64,000 nucleotides of DNA from NCBI RefSeq assembly GCF_014076495.1, contig NZ_CP043575.1:2852001-2916000 (forward strand), in the 5' to 3' direction. Position 1 is the first letter of the stretch. Each line of letters starts with the position of its first letter. This document shows positions 45,996-55,662 of this stretch, one piece after another. A program made the translations under genes and the position numbers. The DNA comes from Comamonas koreensis (GTDB lineage Bacteria > Pseudomonadota > Gammaproteobacteria > Burkholderiales > Burkholderiaceae_C). The notes beneath the pieces were generated by a model, which saw nothing but the letters and a program-made list of their open reading frames with translations, did no database searches and was not told the origin of the DNA.

Positions 45996-46001
45996 ATTAT
46001 G
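45996..46001 (-). promoter_or_regulatory. Candidate -10 element immediately upstream of dapC
   Basis: CATAAT on the minus strand ends nine bases before the dapC ATG, the same spacing as at hrpA. No Shine-Dalgarno is present between, consistent with transcription starting at the ATG. No -35 element is recognisable. Confidence 0.4.
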
Positions 46002-46089
46002 GTGCAGCGGCGCTTGTTTTTTTGCGCCGTTCTGTCATGCCCGGTAGGGGCTTGGCGGCCTTTGTCGGCTACCCAGCGCCGCGCAGCCA

Positions 46090-46863
46090 TTAAGACGAGT
46101 GGTTGCCGCCTTGTTGCTGCTTGGCTTTGGCCAAAATGGCGGCCAGGATTGCCTTTTTGTCGGCAGCGGCCGGCGCGGCCAGGTTGGCCTTGCTGGCCGC
46201 GGTATTTTGCGATGCTGCTGCGCTGACGGCAGCAGCCTGGGCCGCCTGGGCGCTGAGGGCTGCAGGGGCAGCGTGCGGCGTGCCCGCTGGGCTGGCAGTT
46301 GGACTGGGCACCTGCGTGCGGTTGGTGCCGTGCAGGCGCTGCTGGTGCCTGTTGTAGCGCAGCCGGGCCTCATCGGCTTGCGCCGGGCTCCAGGCGGCCC
46401 AGCCGGTGGCCTCGCCGCTGGCGTTGTCCAGTTCAATGCAATCGACCGGGCAGACCGGCAGGCACAGCTCGCAGCCGGTGCAGGCCTCGGCAATGACGGT
46501 GTGCATGCGCTTGTTCGCGCCCAGGATGGCATCGGTCGGGCAGGCCTTGATGCACAAGGTGCAGCCGATGCACCAGTTCTCATCGATGCGGGCGACAACG
46601 CGCACGGCTTCGAGGCCGTTGTGCGGGTTCAGCGGCAGCGCAGGCCGGCCGGTGATGGCCGCCAGCCGCGCCACGCCTTCCTGGCCGCCAGGCGGGCATT
46701 GGTTGATCGCGGCCTCGCCCTGGGCAATGGCCTGGGCATAGTGGCGGCAGTCGGGGTAGCCGCAGCGCGTGCATTGGGTCTGCGGCAGGGCCGCATCAAT
46801 GGCGCCAATGAAAACAGCCAGCGCTGAGGCTGGCTGGTCGCTGGTTTTGTGGGTATCGATCAC
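46090..46863 (-). CDS. RnfB/RsxB-like ferredoxin with three cysteine clusters
   Basis: 257 residues from a GTG at 46863. N-terminal 4Fe-4S (Fes) domain: [12 protein letters not shown] with a fourth cysteine in NQCPPGG. Two classical ferredoxin clusters follow, [16 protein letters not shown] and [16 protein letters not shown]. This is the soluble part of RnfB/RsxB, without its usual N-terminal membrane helix, plus a Ala-rich 90-residue tail. No other rnf/rsx genes are visible, so it is not part of a complete Rnf complex here. The GTG overlaps the phaZ stop (GTGA), so its expression is probably tied to phaZ. Confidence 0.87.
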   Translation of the reverse strand: MIDTHKTSDQPASALAVFIGAIDAALPQTQCTRCGYPDCRHYAQAIAQGEAAINQCPPGGQEGVARLAAITGRPALPLNPHNGLEAVRVVARIDENWCIGCTLCIKACPTDAILGANKRMHTVIAEACTGCELCLPVCPVDCIELDNASGEATGWAAWSPAQADEARLRYNRHQQRLHGTNRTQVPSPTASPAGTPHAAPAALSAQAAQAAAVSAAASQNTAASKANLAAPAAADKKAILAAILAKAKQQQGGNHSS

Positions 46864-48191
46864 ACCGTGTGCAAAGTATTCTGCTTGGAAGTGGCCGATT
46901 TTACGCTGCCTGCAGGGCGATCCTCGATGCGGTTGTTGGCGAGGATGAAGTCCTTGAGCATCGGGTAGACCATGGTGCGCCAGCGCTTGCCGCTGAAGAT
47001 GCCGTAGTGCCCCGCGCCCTTGACTTCAAAGTGCCGGGTGTCGACCGCCTTGAGGCCGGTGCACAGGTCATGCGCGGCCTGGGTCTGGCCCGAGCCAGAG
47101 ATGTCATCAAGCTCGCCCTCGACCGTCAGCAGCGCGCTGTGGCGGATGTCCTGGGGCTTGACCAGCTCCAGATTGCCTTCGGGCGAGCGCACCTCCCAGG
47201 TGCCCTTGACCAGCGCAAAGTCCTGGAACACGGTCTTGATGGTTTCCAGGTAGTAGGCCGCATCCATGTCGAGCACGGCGTTGTACTCGTCGTAGAACTT
47301 GCGGTGGTGTTCGGCGCTGTCTTCGTTGCCCTTGAGCAGGTCCTTGAAGTAGTCGTAATGGCTCATCGCATGGCGGTCAGGGTTCATGCTGACAAAGCCC
47401 ATGTGCTGCAAAAAGCCGGGGTAGACCAGGCGGCCGGCACCGGGAAAGTTGCCGGGCACCGGATGGATCACGTTCGACTCGAACCACTGCAGATCGTGCG
47501 TGGTGGCCAGGTTGTTCACCGTGGTGGGCGATTTGCGCGCATCGATGGGGCCACCCATCATGGTCATCGACAGCGGGGTCTTCTCGCCGCGGCTGGCCAT
47601 CAGCGAGACGGCGGCGAGCACCGGCACCGTGGGCTGGCAGACGCTCACCACATGGCAGTTGCCGTAGATGCCCTGGATGTGGCGGATGAATTCCTGCACA
47701 TAGTTGACATAGTCATCGAGGTGGAAGATGCCCTCGGTCTGCGGCACCAGGCGCGCATTGGTCCAGTCGGTGATATAGACCTTGTGGTCGGCCAGCATCG
47801 TGCGCACCGTCTCGCGCAGCAGGGTGGCGTAGTGGCCCGACAGCGGGGCCACCACCAGCACCACGGGCTGCTGCTTCATCGCCGCCAGGCTGGTCTGGTC
47901 GTCCGAGAAGCGCTTGAAGCGGCGCAGCTCGCAAAAGGGCTTGGTCAGCTCCACGCGCTCGTGGATCGCGATCTCATGGCCGTTGGCCTCGATGGTGGTG
48001 ATGCCAAAGGCGGGCTTTTCATAGTCCTTGCCCAGCCGGTAGAACAGATCAAAGCCCGCCGAGGCGCGCTGGGCGGTGTTCGTCTGGCTGATCGGCCACA
48101 GCGGATTGCTCAGCATCTTCGAGGTGGCGTGGGCGTATTCTGCAAAGGGCTCCATCAGGGCCCGCTGGGTTTCATACAGTTGGTACAGCAT
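46860..48191 (-). CDS. phaZ: Intracellular polyhydroxyalkanoate depolymerase PhaZ
   Basis: 443 residues from the ATG at 48191, after GGAG. Mobilises stored PHB granules to 3-hydroxybutyrate units in the cytoplasm. It matches the Ralstonia PhaZ1 type, whose nucleophile is a cysteine: here C185 in [13 protein letters not shown]. Candidate triad partners are the Asp in [10 protein letters not shown] and the His in [14 protein letters not shown]. No signal peptide. No phaC or phasin gene lies nearby, but sites resembling PhaR operators lie upstream. The stop overlaps the start of the ferredoxin gene. Confidence 0.92.
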   Translation of the reverse strand: MLYQLYETQRALMEPFAEYAHATSKMLSNPLWPISQTNTAQRASAGFDLFYRLGKDYEKPAFGITTIEANGHEIAIHERVELTKPFCELRRFKRFSDDQTSLAAMKQQPVVLVVAPLSGHYATLLRETVRTMLADHKVYITDWTNARLVPQTEGIFHLDDYVNYVQEFIRHIQGIYGNCHVVSVCQPTVPVLAAVSLMASRGEKTPLSMTMMGGPIDARKSPTTVNNLATTHDLQWFESNVIHPVPGNFPGAGRLVYPGFLQHMGFVSMNPDRHAMSHYDYFKDLLKGNEDSAEHHRKFYDEYNAVLDMDAAYYLETIKTVFQDFALVKGTWEVRSPEGNLELVKPQDIRHSALLTVEGELDDISGSGQTQAAHDLCTGLKAVDTRHFEVKGAGHYGIFSGKRWRTMVYPMLKDFILANNRIEDRPAGSVKSATSKQNTLHTV

Positions 48192-48204
48192 CAAAACTCC
48201 GTGA

Positions 48205-48220
48205 TTGTTGCATCGCAATA
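48205..48220 (-). promoter_or_regulatory. Candidate PhaR-type operator proximal to phaZ
   Basis: On the minus strand TATTGCGATGCAACAA ends 13 bases above the phaZ ATG. The TTGC-N3-GCAA symmetry and TGC/GCA content resemble the sites bound by the PHB repressor PhaR in related bacteria. Derived from memory of the motif, so moderate to low confidence. Confidence 0.4.
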
Positions 48221-48340
48221 TAGCAGCAGCGCGCGTCAGAAAGCATGGCCAGCCATGCTCGTAAACACGGGGAGGGTGCTGGCGCTGGGTTCTGCGCCGC
48301 TGCCCACTGTGTGCTACACCGGCCTGCCACCCGCATGGCC

Positions 48341-48353
48341 GCTGCAATGCAGC
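48341..48353. promoter_or_regulatory. Second candidate PhaR-type site, perfect 6-1-6 inverted repeat
   Basis: GCTGCA-A-TGCAGC is a perfect inverted repeat 150 bases upstream of phaZ. Its TGC/GCA arms match the general form of PhaR boxes. It also lies upstream of nothing on the plus strand, so phaZ is the only plausible target. The remainder of the 298-base gap holds no recognisable gene. Confidence 0.35.
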
Positions 48354-48489
48354 CACTCGGATGGGCGTAGTTACAAAGATTGATTTTAACTAATGACTGA
48401 GGGTCTTGCTAGACTATTGCTCTGGCCCCATGCCCGCGCTTGCCCTGGGTAGACAGGGCCTGTAGATCAGGGCAGGACGCTATGGCCGC

Positions 48490-49563
48490 TCAGTCTTCGC
48501 TGGTGGTGCTGTTGGCGGGCTGGCGCTGCAACCATTCCTCAAAGGCCTCACGCGCAGAGTTGCGCAGCGTTTTGCGAAAGCGCTGCTTGTCCTCCAGGTA
48601 AAGGCAGTGGCGCATCACCGTGAAGGGGTTGAAGCTGCTGGACGGGTAGCGGTGCTGGAAATCGGCCTTGTAGTGGCGCACGGTGGTGACATGCTTTTGC
48701 ACCACGGCAAACAGCCAGCCGGCGTGGCGCACGGCAAAGTCATGCAGCAACTCGTCCAGGAAGAACTCCACCTTCTGCGGGTCAAACTCATAGCCGGGGA
48801 AGTGCTTGTGGCCAAAGGCGACAAAGCTGAAGGCATCGAGCGGCTCGTTGTGGTCGCCCAGTCCATCGCCCAGGGGGCCGTCGACCTCGTCCTCGGCGCG
48901 CGAGAGCGCCAGCGCCTGGCTGGTCTCATTGCGGATCTGCAAGAACTCGCGGTCGGCCAGTTCAAACAGCGCCGACAGAATGTTGATGCGGCGTTTGAGG
49001 TTGGTCGGGATGGACTTCTTGTACTTGATCTTGTGGTCCAGCTCGCTCCAGGAGTCCTGGATGATGGTGCGGATCTGCAGCTCGAAGGCCTGGTCGGCAT
49101 AGGCCTGGTGCTCGGTCAGCTGTGCCTGCTGCTGGTTGAGCCGCAGGTCCATATGGATGCCCTTGTAGCCAAACTCGGACTCCGAGTCTTCCATCGGTGA
49201 GGTCTTGTCGGTGATCTCGATCACATCGAAATATTCGCGCACCCGGGACATGATGGCCGGTGGCTCGTCCTCATAGAGGCAGACCACGCGCACGCCGATC
49301 AGGTCGGTGATGTAGTCCTCGATGGCATAGTCCTCGGACTGGTCCTCGACAAAGTTTCGGTACTTGCGCTTGAACTTGCGCACGCATTCGTCAGCGGTCT
49401 TCACCCGGCACTCGAACTTGGCGATGTTGACGCCCTCGAGGTTGCTCAAGATGGCGTGGATCAGCGCATTGAACGAGGCCGCCGCAGCCTTGAGGGTGGG
49501 CAACTGGGCGGCGTAGAAATCCAGGAATTCCTGTTTGCGGGATTCAAAATCGCGAGCGGGCAT
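48490..49563 (-). CDS. RelA/SpoT-domain protein, probable small alarmone synthetase with C-terminal extension
   Basis: 357 residues from the ATG at 49563. Residues about 40-200 form a (p)ppGpp-synthetase-like domain: FECRVKTADECVRKFKRK, ITDLIGVRVVC, GYKGIH at 132-137, ELQIRT at 161-166 and a following H177 in SELDHKIKYK. These are the substrate-binding positions of RelA/RelQ-type synthetases. No HD hydrolase, TGS or ACT domain is present, so it is of the small-synthetase class, though it carries about 150 extra residues after the domain instead of the usual short helix. Those residues are rich in aromatic and basic amino acids. Product and activity are inferred. Confidence 0.8.
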   Translation of the reverse strand: MPARDFESRKQEFLDFYAAQLPTLKAAAASFNALIHAILSNLEGVNIAKFECRVKTADECVRKFKRKYRNFVEDQSEDYAIEDYITDLIGVRVVCLYEDEPPAIMSRVREYFDVIEITDKTSPMEDSESEFGYKGIHMDLRLNQQQAQLTEHQAYADQAFELQIRTIIQDSWSELDHKIKYKKSIPTNLKRRINILSALFELADREFLQIRNETSQALALSRAEDEVDGPLGDGLGDHNEPLDAFSFVAFGHKHFPGYEFDPQKVEFFLDELLHDFAVRHAGWLFAVVQKHVTTVRHYKADFQHRYPSSSFNPFTVMRHCLYLEDKQRFRKTLRNSAREAFEEWLQRQPANSTTSED

Positions 49564-49616
49564 GGGGCAGGGCAGCAAAGAAGGGGCAGGCGCCACGCGC
49601 CCGCCAAAAGAAGAAG

Positions 49617-50702
49617 TTACTTGGCGCTATTGTCTACCTCTGTGGTGTCGCTGATGTGGGCCTGGGGTGCAAAAAGATCCCAGACCGCGATGAACAGCGC
49701 GGCAATCAGTGGCCCGATGACAAAGCCGGTAAGCCCGAACAGCGACAGCCCGCCCAGGGTGGAGATGAGGATCAGGTAGTCGGGCATCTTGGTGTCCTTG
49801 CCCACCAGGAGCGGGCGCAGCACGTTGTCGACCATGCCCATGATGGCGGCGCCATAGGCGGCCAGCACAATGCCTTCGGTGGTGGAGCCGGTGGCAATGT
49901 AATAAATAGCAACTGGCGCCCAGACAATGGCTGCACCCACGGCCGGCAACAGCGACAAAAAGGCCATCACCACGCCCCACAGCAGCGAGGCCTCGATGCC
50001 CAGAATCCAGAAGATGATGCCGCCCAGCGCGCCCTGGGTGGCAGCCACGGCCAGGTTGCCCTTGACCGTGGCGCGCACCACGGTGATGAACTTGGCGCCC
50101 AGCTTTTTCTTGTGCGCGTCATCGAGCGGCGTGGCGGCCAGGATCTTGCGGATCAAGGTCTTGCCGTCGCGCAGGAAGAAGAACAACAGGTAGAGCATGA
50201 TGCAAAAGCTCACCAAAAAGCCCATGGTGTTCTGGCCGATGGTCAGCACCTTGGTCGCCACATACTGGCTCGCCTGCACCGAGATGCCGGAGATCTTCTC
50301 CTGGATCACCTTGGGGTCGTTCAGGTTGAAGCGGGTCAGCAGGTCCAGCACCCACTGGGGCATGGCGTTGTAGATCTGCTGGAAGTACTGGCCGAAATTC
50401 ATCTCGCCCGAGTGCACGCTCTCGTAGATGGTGGCCGCCTCCTTGGCCAGCGAGATCGACAGCAGGATCAGCGGCAGGATCACCAGCACCAGGCACAGCA
50501 CCAGCGTAATCAGGGCCGCAATAGTCGGGTATTTGGGGAGGCGGACCAGGATTTTTTTGTGTAGAGGCGTAAACACAACAGCGAGGATCACGGCCCAGAA
50601 AACGGCCCCCTGAAAGGGGAAAAGCACGGCAAAAAAGGCAATGGTGACGCCTATTAGCAGCAAGATGAATGCTTTGTCGTGAAGAGAGTGGTTGTTGAAC
50701 AT
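49617..50702 (-). CDS. AI-2E-family transporter (PerM/YdiK-type membrane protein)
   Basis: 361 residues from the ATG at 50702 (ATG 50711 adds three residues). About seven to eight membrane helices in the AI-2E pattern: an N-terminal pair (AFILLLIGVTIAFFAVLFPF), a periplasmic-size central loop with amphipathic helices, and the family segment AAYGAAIMGMVDNVLRPLLVG followed by LILISTLGGLSLFGLTGFVIGP. Some relatives export autoinducer-2, others act as sodium/proton antiporters, so the substrate is not defined. Divergent from sucA. Confidence 0.87.
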   Translation of the reverse strand: MFNNHSLHDKAFILLLIGVTIAFFAVLFPFQGAVFWAVILAVVFTPLHKKILVRLPKYPTIAALITLVLCLVLVILPLILLSISLAKEAATIYESVHSGEMNFGQYFQQIYNAMPQWVLDLLTRFNLNDPKVIQEKISGISVQASQYVATKVLTIGQNTMGFLVSFCIMLYLLFFFLRDGKTLIRKILAATPLDDAHKKKLGAKFITVVRATVKGNLAVAATQGALGGIIFWILGIEASLLWGVVMAFLSLLPAVGAAIVWAPVAIYYIATGSTTEGIVLAAYGAAIMGMVDNVLRPLLVGKDTKMPDYLILISTLGGLSLFGLTGFVIGPLIAALFIAVWDLFAPQAHISDTTEVDNSAK

Positions 50703-50799
50703 CAAGCGCATCGGTGTGAATGGATAGCGCAAATGTATCTGCTTCCGGCATAAACCTACGCTATTTCGGGCACCCATCTGCTGGGGCCAAGGCCATCGA

Positions 50800-50828
50800 A
50801 GGACAAGCCCAGGCGGAAGTGGCACAAT
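50800..50828 (+). promoter_or_regulatory. Candidate sigma-70 promoter of the odh/suc cluster
   Basis: AGGACA and CACAAT are separated by 17 bases and each matches four of six consensus positions. The start would lie near 50835, giving a leader of about 115 bases before sucA. Weak match; unproven. Confidence 0.3.
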
Positions 50829-50950
50829 ACCCGTTGTTCGGCCCTTCCCAGCCACAGTCGCATCCGCCAATCGGTTCAGCCGTGTCGCGGAAGGTTGTTT
50901 ATATGCACCAGCTAATGCTTTCCAGAGGAAAGCGGAGGTCAGCGGAGAAA

Positions 50951-53830
50951 ATGAGCGATACGAATTCTGTGTATCAAGCCTACCAAGGCAACACCTATCT
51001 CTTCGGCGGCAATGCCCCGTATGTCGAAGAGATGTATGAGAACTATCTGGATAACCCAGGCAGCGTACCAGACACCTGGCGCGCTTACTTTGATGCACTG
51101 CAAAACGTCCCCGCATTGGACGGCAGCAACGCCAAGGACGTCCCTCATCTTCCCGTCGTCAACGCCTTTGCCGAGCGCGCCAAACAAGGCGTGACCAAGG
51201 TGGTGGTAGCGTCTGGTGCTGATTCGGAACTGGGCCGCAAGCGCACCGCCGTGCAGCAGCTGATTGCCGCTTACCGCAATGTGGGCGCACGCTGGGCCGA
51301 TCTGGACCCGCTGAAGCGCCAAGAACGCCCCGAAATTCCTGAGCTCGATCCAGCCTTCTATGGCTTTACCGATGCGGACCAGGAAACCGTGTTCAACATC
51401 AGCAACACGTTCTTCGGCAAGGAATCGATGACCTTGCGCGAGCTGCTCAATGCACTGCGCGAGACCTATTGCGGCACGTTGGGCGCGGAGTACATGTACA
51501 CCGCCGAGCAAAACCAGAAGCGTTGGTGGCAGCAAAAGCTCGAGAGCATTCGCAGCAAGCCCGCCTTCAACGCCGACCAGAAAAAGCGCATTCTTGACCG
51601 CCTGACCGCGGCCGAAGGCCTGGAGCGTTTCCTGCACACCAAGTATGTGGGTCAGAAGCGCTTCTCGCTCGAAGGCGGCGAGTCCTTTATCGTCGCGATG
51701 GACCAGCTGATCAATGCCGCTGGCGTGACCGGCGTGCAGGAAATCGTCATCGGCATGGCCCACCGTGGCCGCCTGAACGTGCTGGTCAACACCCTCGGCA
51801 AGATGCCCAAGGACCTGTTTGCCGAGTTCGACCACACCGCCCCTGAAGAGCTGACCGCCGGTGACGTGAAGTACCACCAGGGCTTTAGCTCCGATGTGTC
51901 GACCACTGGCGGCCCGGTGCACCTGTCGCTGGCCTTCAATCCCTCGCACCTGGAAATCGTCAACCCCGTGGTTGAAGGCTCGGTGCGCTCGCGCATGGAC
52001 CGCCGCAACGACCCGCAGGGCAAGCAAGTGCTGCCGGTGCTGGTGCACGGTGACGCGGCCTTTGCCGGCCAGGGCGTGAACCAGGAAACGCTGGCGCTGT
52101 CCGAAACCCGTGGCTACACCACGGGCGGCACGGTGCACATCATCATCAACAACCAGATTGGTTTCACGACCTCCGATCCTCGCGATCTGCGCTCGACCAC
52201 GTATTGCACGGACATCGTCAAGATGATCGATTCGCCCGTGCTGCACGTCAACGGTGACGATCCCGAAGCGGTGGCACTGGCCATGCAGATGGCTTTGGAC
52301 TTCCGTATGGAATTCTCCAAGGACATCGTGGTGGACATCATCTGCTACCGCAAGCTCGGTCACAACGAGCAGGACACGCCTGCACTGACCCAGCCGCTGA
52401 TGTACAAGAAGATTGCCCAGCACCCCGGCACGCGCAAGCTGTACGCCGACAAGCTGGCCACGCAAGGGCTGGGCGAGACGCTGGGCGACGACATGGTCAA
52501 GGCCTACCGCGCGGCCATGGATGCGGGCAAGCACACGGTCGACCCGGTGCTGACCAACTTCAAGAGCCAGTACGCGGTGGATTGGAGCCCCTTCCTCAAG
52601 CAGAAGTGGACCGACAGCGCCGACACCGCCATTCCCGTGGCCGAGTGGAAGCGTCTGGCCGAGCGCGTCACGACCCTGCCGGAGTCGGTGAACCCGCACC
52701 AGCTGGTCAAGAAGGTCTATGACGACCGCGCAGCGATGGGCCGTGGCGACATCAACGTGGACTGGGGCATGGGTGAGACCATGGCCTACGCCTCGCTGGT
52801 GGCCTCGGGTTACCCCATCCGCCTGTCGGGCGAAGACAGCGGCCGCGGCACCTTTACCCACCGCCACTCGGTCGTGCACGACCAAAAGCGTGAGAAGTGG
52901 GACGAGGGCACCTACATCCCTCTGCAGAACGTCGCTGACAACCAGGCGCCGTTTACCGTGATCGACTCCATCCTGTCCGAAGAGGCCGTGCTGGGCTTCG
53001 AATATGGCTACGCCTCCAACGATCCCAACACCCTGGTGATCTGGGAAGCGCAGTTCGGCGACTTCGCCAACGGCGCGCAAGTGGTGATCGACCAGTTCAT
53101 CGCCTCCGGTGAAGTCAAGTGGGGCCGTATCAACGGTCTGACCTTGATGCTGCCACACGGCTACGAAGGCCAGGGCCCCGAGCACAGCTCGGCACGCCTG
53201 GAGCGCTTCATGCAGCTGTCGGCGGACCAGAACATGCAAGTGACCCAGCCGACCACGGCTGCGCAGATCTTCCACTTGCTGCGTCGCCAGATGGTGCGTC
53301 CGCTGCGCAAGCCGCTGATCATCATGACGCCCAAGTCGCTGCTGCGTAACAAGGACGCAACCTCGCCCGTGTCGGAATTCACCTCCGGTGGCTTCCAGAC
53401 CGTGATCGGTGAGCGCGATGAGGCCATCGTTGCCAAGGCCGACAAGGTCAAGCGCGTGATCGCCTGCTCGGGCAAGGTCTACTACGACCTGGTCAAGAAG
53501 CGCACCGAAGAAGGCAGCACCGATGTGGCCATCATCCGTATCGAGCAGCTCTATCCGTTCCCCCACAAGGCTTTTGCCGCTGAACTCAAGAAGTACAGCG
53601 CCGCCAAGGAAGTGGTGTGGTGCCAGGACGAGCCGCAAAACCAGGGTGCATGGTTCTTCGTGCAGCACTACATCCACGAGAACATGCTCGACGGCCAAAA
53701 GCTGGGCTACTCCGGCCGTGCCGCCTCGGCATCGCCTGCCGTGGGCTATTCGCACCTGCACCAAGAGCAGCAAAAGGCGCTGGTCGAAGGCGCATTCGGC
53801 AAGCTCAAGGGCTTTGTGCTGACCAAGTAA
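50951..53830 (+). CDS. sucA: 2-oxoglutarate dehydrogenase E1 component
   Basis: 959 residues from the ATG at 50951, with AGCGGAG upstream. Thiamine-diphosphate enzyme that decarboxylates 2-oxoglutarate in the TCA cycle and passes the succinyl group to SucB. N-terminal NTYLFGGNAPYVEEMYENYL is the SucB-binding type segment. The ThDP-binding region is GDAAFAGQGVNQETLALS with NNQIGFTT. EIVIGMAHRGRLNVLVN and GEDSGRGTFTHRHSVVHDQ are further conserved segments. Length is slightly above E. coli SucA (933). Leads a plus-strand cluster to lpdA. Confidence 0.97.
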   Translation: MSDTNSVYQAYQGNTYLFGGNAPYVEEMYENYLDNPGSVPDTWRAYFDALQNVPALDGSNAKDVPHLPVVNAFAERAKQGVTKVVVASGADSELGRKRTAVQQLIAAYRNVGARWADLDPLKRQERPEIPELDPAFYGFTDADQETVFNISNTFFGKESMTLRELLNALRETYCGTLGAEYMYTAEQNQKRWWQQKLESIRSKPAFNADQKKRILDRLTAAEGLERFLHTKYVGQKRFSLEGGESFIVAMDQLINAAGVTGVQEIVIGMAHRGRLNVLVNTLGKMPKDLFAEFDHTAPEELTAGDVKYHQGFSSDVSTTGGPVHLSLAFNPSHLEIVNPVVEGSVRSRMDRRNDPQGKQVLPVLVHGDAAFAGQGVNQETLALSETRGYTTGGTVHIIINNQIGFTTSDPRDLRSTTYCTDIVKMIDSPVLHVNGDDPEAVALAMQMALDFRMEFSKDIVVDIICYRKLGHNEQDTPALTQPLMYKKIAQHPGTRKLYADKLATQGLGETLGDDMVKAYRAAMDAGKHTVDPVLTNFKSQYAVDWSPFLKQKWTDSADTAIPVAEWKRLAERVTTLPESVNPHQLVKKVYDDRAAMGRGDINVDWGMGETMAYASLVASGYPIRLSGEDSGRGTFTHRHSVVHDQKREKWDEGTYIPLQNVADNQAPFTVIDSILSEEAVLGFEYGYASNDPNTLVIWEAQFGDFANGAQVVIDQFIASGEVKWGRINGLTLMLPHGYEGQGPEHSSARLERFMQLSADQNMQVTQPTTAAQIFHLLRRQMVRPLRKPLIIMTPKSLLRNKDATSPVSEFTSGGFQTVIGERDEAIVAKADKVKRVIACSGKVYYDLVKKRTEEGSTDVAIIRIEQLYPFPHKAFAAELKKYSAAKEVVWCQDEPQNQGAWFFVQHYIHENMLDGQKLGYSGRAASASPAVGYSHLHQEQQKALVEGAFGKLKGFVLTK

Positions 53831-53869
53831 GCACGACCTCAGCATTTAACGAATACAGAAAGAATTGTT

Positions 53870-55132
53870 ATGGCAATCGTAGAAGTCAAAGTCCCCCAGC
53901 TGTCCGAGTCGGTCGCTGAAGCCACCATGCTCACCTGGAAGAAGAAGGCCGGTGAAGCTGTTGCTGTCGACGAAATCCTGATCGAGATCGAAACCGACAA
54001 GGTCGTGCTCGAAGTGCCAGCGCCTGCCGCTGGTGTGCTGACCGAGATCGTGCAAGGCGACGGCGCGACCGTTATCGCTGACCAGCTGATCGCCAAGATC
54101 GATACCGAAGCCGTGGCCGGCGCCGCTGCAGCCCCCGCTGCCGCAGCACCTGCGCCAGCTGCTGCCGCTCCCGCCCCCGCTTCTGCGCCTGCAGCTGCCG
54201 GTGGCAACAAGGGCGATGTGGCGATGCCAGCTGCAGCCAAGCTGCTGGCGGACAACAACCTGGCAGTCGGCGCTGTGGCCGGCTCGGGCAAGGACGGCCG
54301 CGTCACCAAGGGTGATGTGCTGGCCGCTGTGGCCGGTGGCGTCAAGTCCACCGCCGCCGTGATACCCACCGGCGCACCGACCAAGTCGCTGCCCCAGGTG
54401 GCGTCGCCCGCCGCTGCCCAAGACCTGGGCGAGCGTCCAGAGCAGCGCGTGCCGATGAGCCGTCTGCGTGCCCGTATCGCCGAGCGTCTGCTGCAGTCGC
54501 AGTCGACCAACGCGATCCTGACCACGTTCAACGAAGTGAACATGGCGCCCGTGATGGCGCTGCGCAAGAAGTTCCAGGACGACTTCACCAAGGAACACGG
54601 CGTCAAGCTCGGCTTCATGTCCTTCTTCGTGAAGGCGGCCGTGCATGCACTCAAGAAGTACCCCGTGCTGAACGCGTCGGTCGATGGCACCGACATCATC
54701 TACCACGGCTACTTCGACATCGGTATCGCCGTGGGCTCGCCACGCGGTCTGGTGGTGCCCATCCTGCGCAATGCAGACCAGATGAGCTTTGCCGACATCG
54801 AAAAGAAGATCGCCGAATTCGGCAAGAAGGCTGCTGACGGCAAGCTGGGCATCGAAGACATGACCGGCGGCACGTTCTCCATCTCCAACGGTGGCACCTT
54901 CGGCTCGATGATGTCGACCCCGATCATCAACCCGCCCCAATCGGCCATCCTGGGCGTGCACGCGACCAAGGACCGCGCTGTGGTCGAAAACGGCCAGGTG
55001 GTGGTGCGTCCGATGAACTACTTCGCGATGTCCTACGACCACCGCATCATCGACGGCCGCGAAGCCGTGCTGGGTCTGGTGGCGATGAAGGATGCGCTGG
55101 AAGATCCATCGCGTCTGCTGTTCGACCTGTAA
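53870..55132 (+). CDS. sucB: Dihydrolipoyllysine-residue succinyltransferase (E2)
   Basis: 420 residues. E2 core of the 2-oxoglutarate dehydrogenase complex, transferring succinyl from lipoamide to CoA. Single lipoyl domain with the lipoylated K44 in EIETDKVV, an Ala/Pro-rich hinge (residues 83-110), peripheral-subunit-binding domain ([12 protein letters not shown]...[11 protein letters not shown]), then the catalytic domain ending [12 protein letters not shown] with the active-site His and Asp. It starts 39 bases after sucA. Confidence 0.97.
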   Translation: MAIVEVKVPQLSESVAEATMLTWKKKAGEAVAVDEILIEIETDKVVLEVPAPAAGVLTEIVQGDGATVIADQLIAKIDTEAVAGAAAAPAAAAPAPAAAAPAPASAPAAAGGNKGDVAMPAAAKLLADNNLAVGAVAGSGKDGRVTKGDVLAAVAGGVKSTAAVIPTGAPTKSLPQVASPAAAQDLGERPEQRVPMSRLRARIAERLLQSQSTNAILTTFNEVNMAPVMALRKKFQDDFTKEHGVKLGFMSFFVKAAVHALKKYPVLNASVDGTDIIYHGYFDIGIAVGSPRGLVVPILRNADQMSFADIEKKIAEFGKKAADGKLGIEDMTGGTFSISNGGTFGSMMSTPIINPPQSAILGVHATKDRAVVENGQVVVRPMNYFAMSYDHRIIDGREAVLGLVAMKDALEDPSRLLFDL

Positions 55133-55150
55133 TCGGGTCGCCGGGCAGTG

Positions 55151-55660
55151 ATGCTACGCGTTCTGGTGGCTGCAGCGTCCGCACTTGTGCTGGGCGCCTG
55201 CGGGACGTTGTCCCGTCCTGCAGCGCAGGATGTCGCCACGCAAAGCTGGAGCGGTGACTATCGCTTCCAGTGGGCAGCAGGCACCCAGGCTGCGCGCCGG
55301 GGTCTGCCTGCCCCATCACAGGTTCGCATCCGCCCGGTCACCTCCGCCAAGGAGGTGCCCGGCGCGAAGGCGGACGGCAATGGCCCGCAATGGGCCATTT
55401 CGTTTGTCGGCGAGCCCGGCGCGCCGCTGCCGCTCATCCCCTTCAAGGCCCAGGGCTATGAAGAGATGGGCTGGGCGGTGATGCGCGCTGGCGGCAAGAT
55501 TGCATGCCTGGAGTCCGGCTCCTTCATGTTCGTCTGCCGCACCCATCCCGGCACCACCTTGTCGTTTGGTCGTCAAAACGACGAGCAACTGACCACCAAA
55601 ACGGGCCTCTTCGGTGTGGCATTGCACCAGGGCAGTTTTGAACTAACACCATTGGATTAA
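55151..55660 (+). CDS. Lipoprotein embedded in the 2-oxoglutarate dehydrogenase cluster
   Basis: 169 residues from the ATG at 55151 (GTG at 55148 possible). Signal MLRVLVAAASALVLGACG: LGAC is a lipobox, so it is probably lipid-anchored. Mature part has SWSGDYRFQWAAGTQ, PQWAISFVGEPG and two cysteines (ACLESGSF, FVCRTHPG). No known family by eye. It lies between sucB (18-base gap) and lpdA (two-base gap), so it is almost surely co-transcribed with them, though an envelope protein has no obvious part in the cytoplasmic complex. Confidence 0.75.
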   Translation: MLRVLVAAASALVLGACGTLSRPAAQDVATQSWSGDYRFQWAAGTQAARRGLPAPSQVRIRPVTSAKEVPGAKADGNGPQWAISFVGEPGAPLPLIPFKAQGYEEMGWAVMRAGGKIACLESGSFMFVCRTHPGTTLSFGRQNDEQLTTKTGLFGVALHQGSFELTPLD

Positions 55661-55662
55661 TC

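Noticed and set aside
46090..46863. Complete Rnf electron-transport complex
   Set aside because: Only a soluble RnfB-like protein is present; no RnfA, C, D, G or E genes lie in the window.
50821..50840. Sigma-54 promoter upstream of sucA (TGGCAC followed by TTGT)
   Set aside because: The spacing between the GG and GC elements does not fit the -24/-12 arrangement.
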